A stretch of 5,262 nucleotides of DNA. Origin: Caulobacteraceae bacterium (GTDB taxonomy: Bacteria; Pseudomonadota; Alphaproteobacteria; Caulobacterales; Caulobacteraceae). Where the stretch lies: NCBI GenBank assembly GCA_028291305.1, contig JAQGII010000462.1, positions 1 through 5,262 of the forward strand. Direction: 5' to 3'. Below the pieces are notes generated by a model. That model searched no databases. It was not told where the DNA came from and saw nothing but the letters and a program-made list of their open reading frames with translations. Position numbers and translations under genes: made by a program. The stretch's first letter is position 1. Each line of letters starts with the position of its first letter. Positions 5,012 through 5,262 of the stretch are shown one piece after another.

Positions 5012-5262
5012 CTAGGACGCCGCGTCCTCCAGGGCCGCCTGCAGATCGCGATCGACCTGCTGGGCGACAAGGTCGACCGCCGCGTCGCGGAATTGGCCAA
5101 AGACCGAGGCCGGCCGGTCATATTCGAAGGCGACCCGCGCCTCGCTGTCCTCACGCAGCAGGACGCGAATGGGCGCGTAGAGGCCGGCGGAGATCTGCTG
5201 GCGGGTCATCCGCGACGCGGTGAGCGGATTGCCGATGTCATATTGCACCGCGCGGCGCTTGA
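5012..5262 (-). CDS. DUF302 family protein, C-terminal part (5' end outside window)
   Basis: The last 82 codons of a gene entering from the right edge and ending at TAG (5014-5012). The visible protein includes YDIGNPLTASRMTRQQISAG, then LYAPIRVLLRED and VAFEYDRPASVFGQF, and ends with a long helix (VDLVAQQVDRDLQAALEDAA). This order (GNP, an Ala/Gly-rich helix, a P-x-R-(V/I)-(L/V) strand, an acidic turn, then a strand ending in a YDRP-like motif) is typical of DUF302 proteins, small alpha/beta proteins whose biochemical role is not established. A GTG at 5248 is in frame, but the homology-like sequence continues upstream of it (KRRAVQYDIG), so the true start is outside the window. The MDR remnant begins 15 bp after the stop, in the same frame, which marks a deletion scar. 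Confidence 0.75.
   Translation of the reverse strand, partial: KRRAVQYDIGNPLTASRMTRQQISAGLYAPIRVLLREDSEARVAFEYDRPASVFGQFRDAAVDLVAQQVDRDLQAALEDAAS

Noticed and set aside
1..5262. CRISPR array, tRNA or rRNA genes, transposase or integrase genes
   Set aside because: I saw no short regularly spaced palindromic repeats, no RNA gene cores and no recombinase motifs on either strand. The only regular repeats are coding repeats within the exoprotein.

Overview
The window is GC-rich with strong G/C third-position bias, and every gene I can support reads on the minus strand. Codon use, the MBG/YDG-type filamentous-haemagglutinin exoprotein and the DUF302/DUF1330 neighbours suggest an alphaproteobacterium, perhaps Caulobacteraceae. 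That placement is an inference from style, not from a marker gene.

Layout, left to right (each gene is transcribed right to left). Positions 1-2425 (possibly to 2515) hold the first 808 codons of a large secreted two-partner-secretion (TPS) exoprotein. It has a signal peptide, a TPS secretion domain with an NPNGILFG motif, a long Gly/Ala-rich beta-helix region, a YDG domain and MBG repeats that run off the left edge. Positions 2426-2813 are its upstream region: an AT-rich island with a perfect 15-bp inverted repeat and a short direct repeat. Positions 2814-3089 hold what looks like a C-terminal scrap of a HipA-family toxin. Positions 3090-3865 hold two tightly coupled genes (ATGA overlap): a 61-residue protein resembling the C-terminal nuclease tip of a polymorphic (RHS/CDI-like) toxin, and a 197-residue DUF4304-like protein that may be its immunity partner. 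Positions 3866-3996 may be the out-of-frame remainder of the toxin. Positions 4002-4118 hold a DUF1330 N-terminal fragment with a good ribosome binding site. Positions 4119-4235 hold a hairpin and a 21-bp-spaced direct repeat. Positions 4236-4996 hold a zinc-independent MDR oxidoreductase (quinone-oxidoreductase-like) pseudogene that lacks its N-terminus and carries two one-base frameshifts. Positions 5012-5262 hold the C-terminal part of a DUF302 protein that enters from the right edge.

The right half (about 2814-5000) therefore reads as a decaying accessory region: at least three gene fragments (HipA-like, DUF1330, MDR) around one apparently intact two-gene cassette. The most interesting possibility is that this cassette is an orphan toxin-tip/immunity pair lying just upstream of a TPS exoprotein on the same strand. 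The toxin-immunity link is an inference from sequence style and gene arrangement and has not been tested here.
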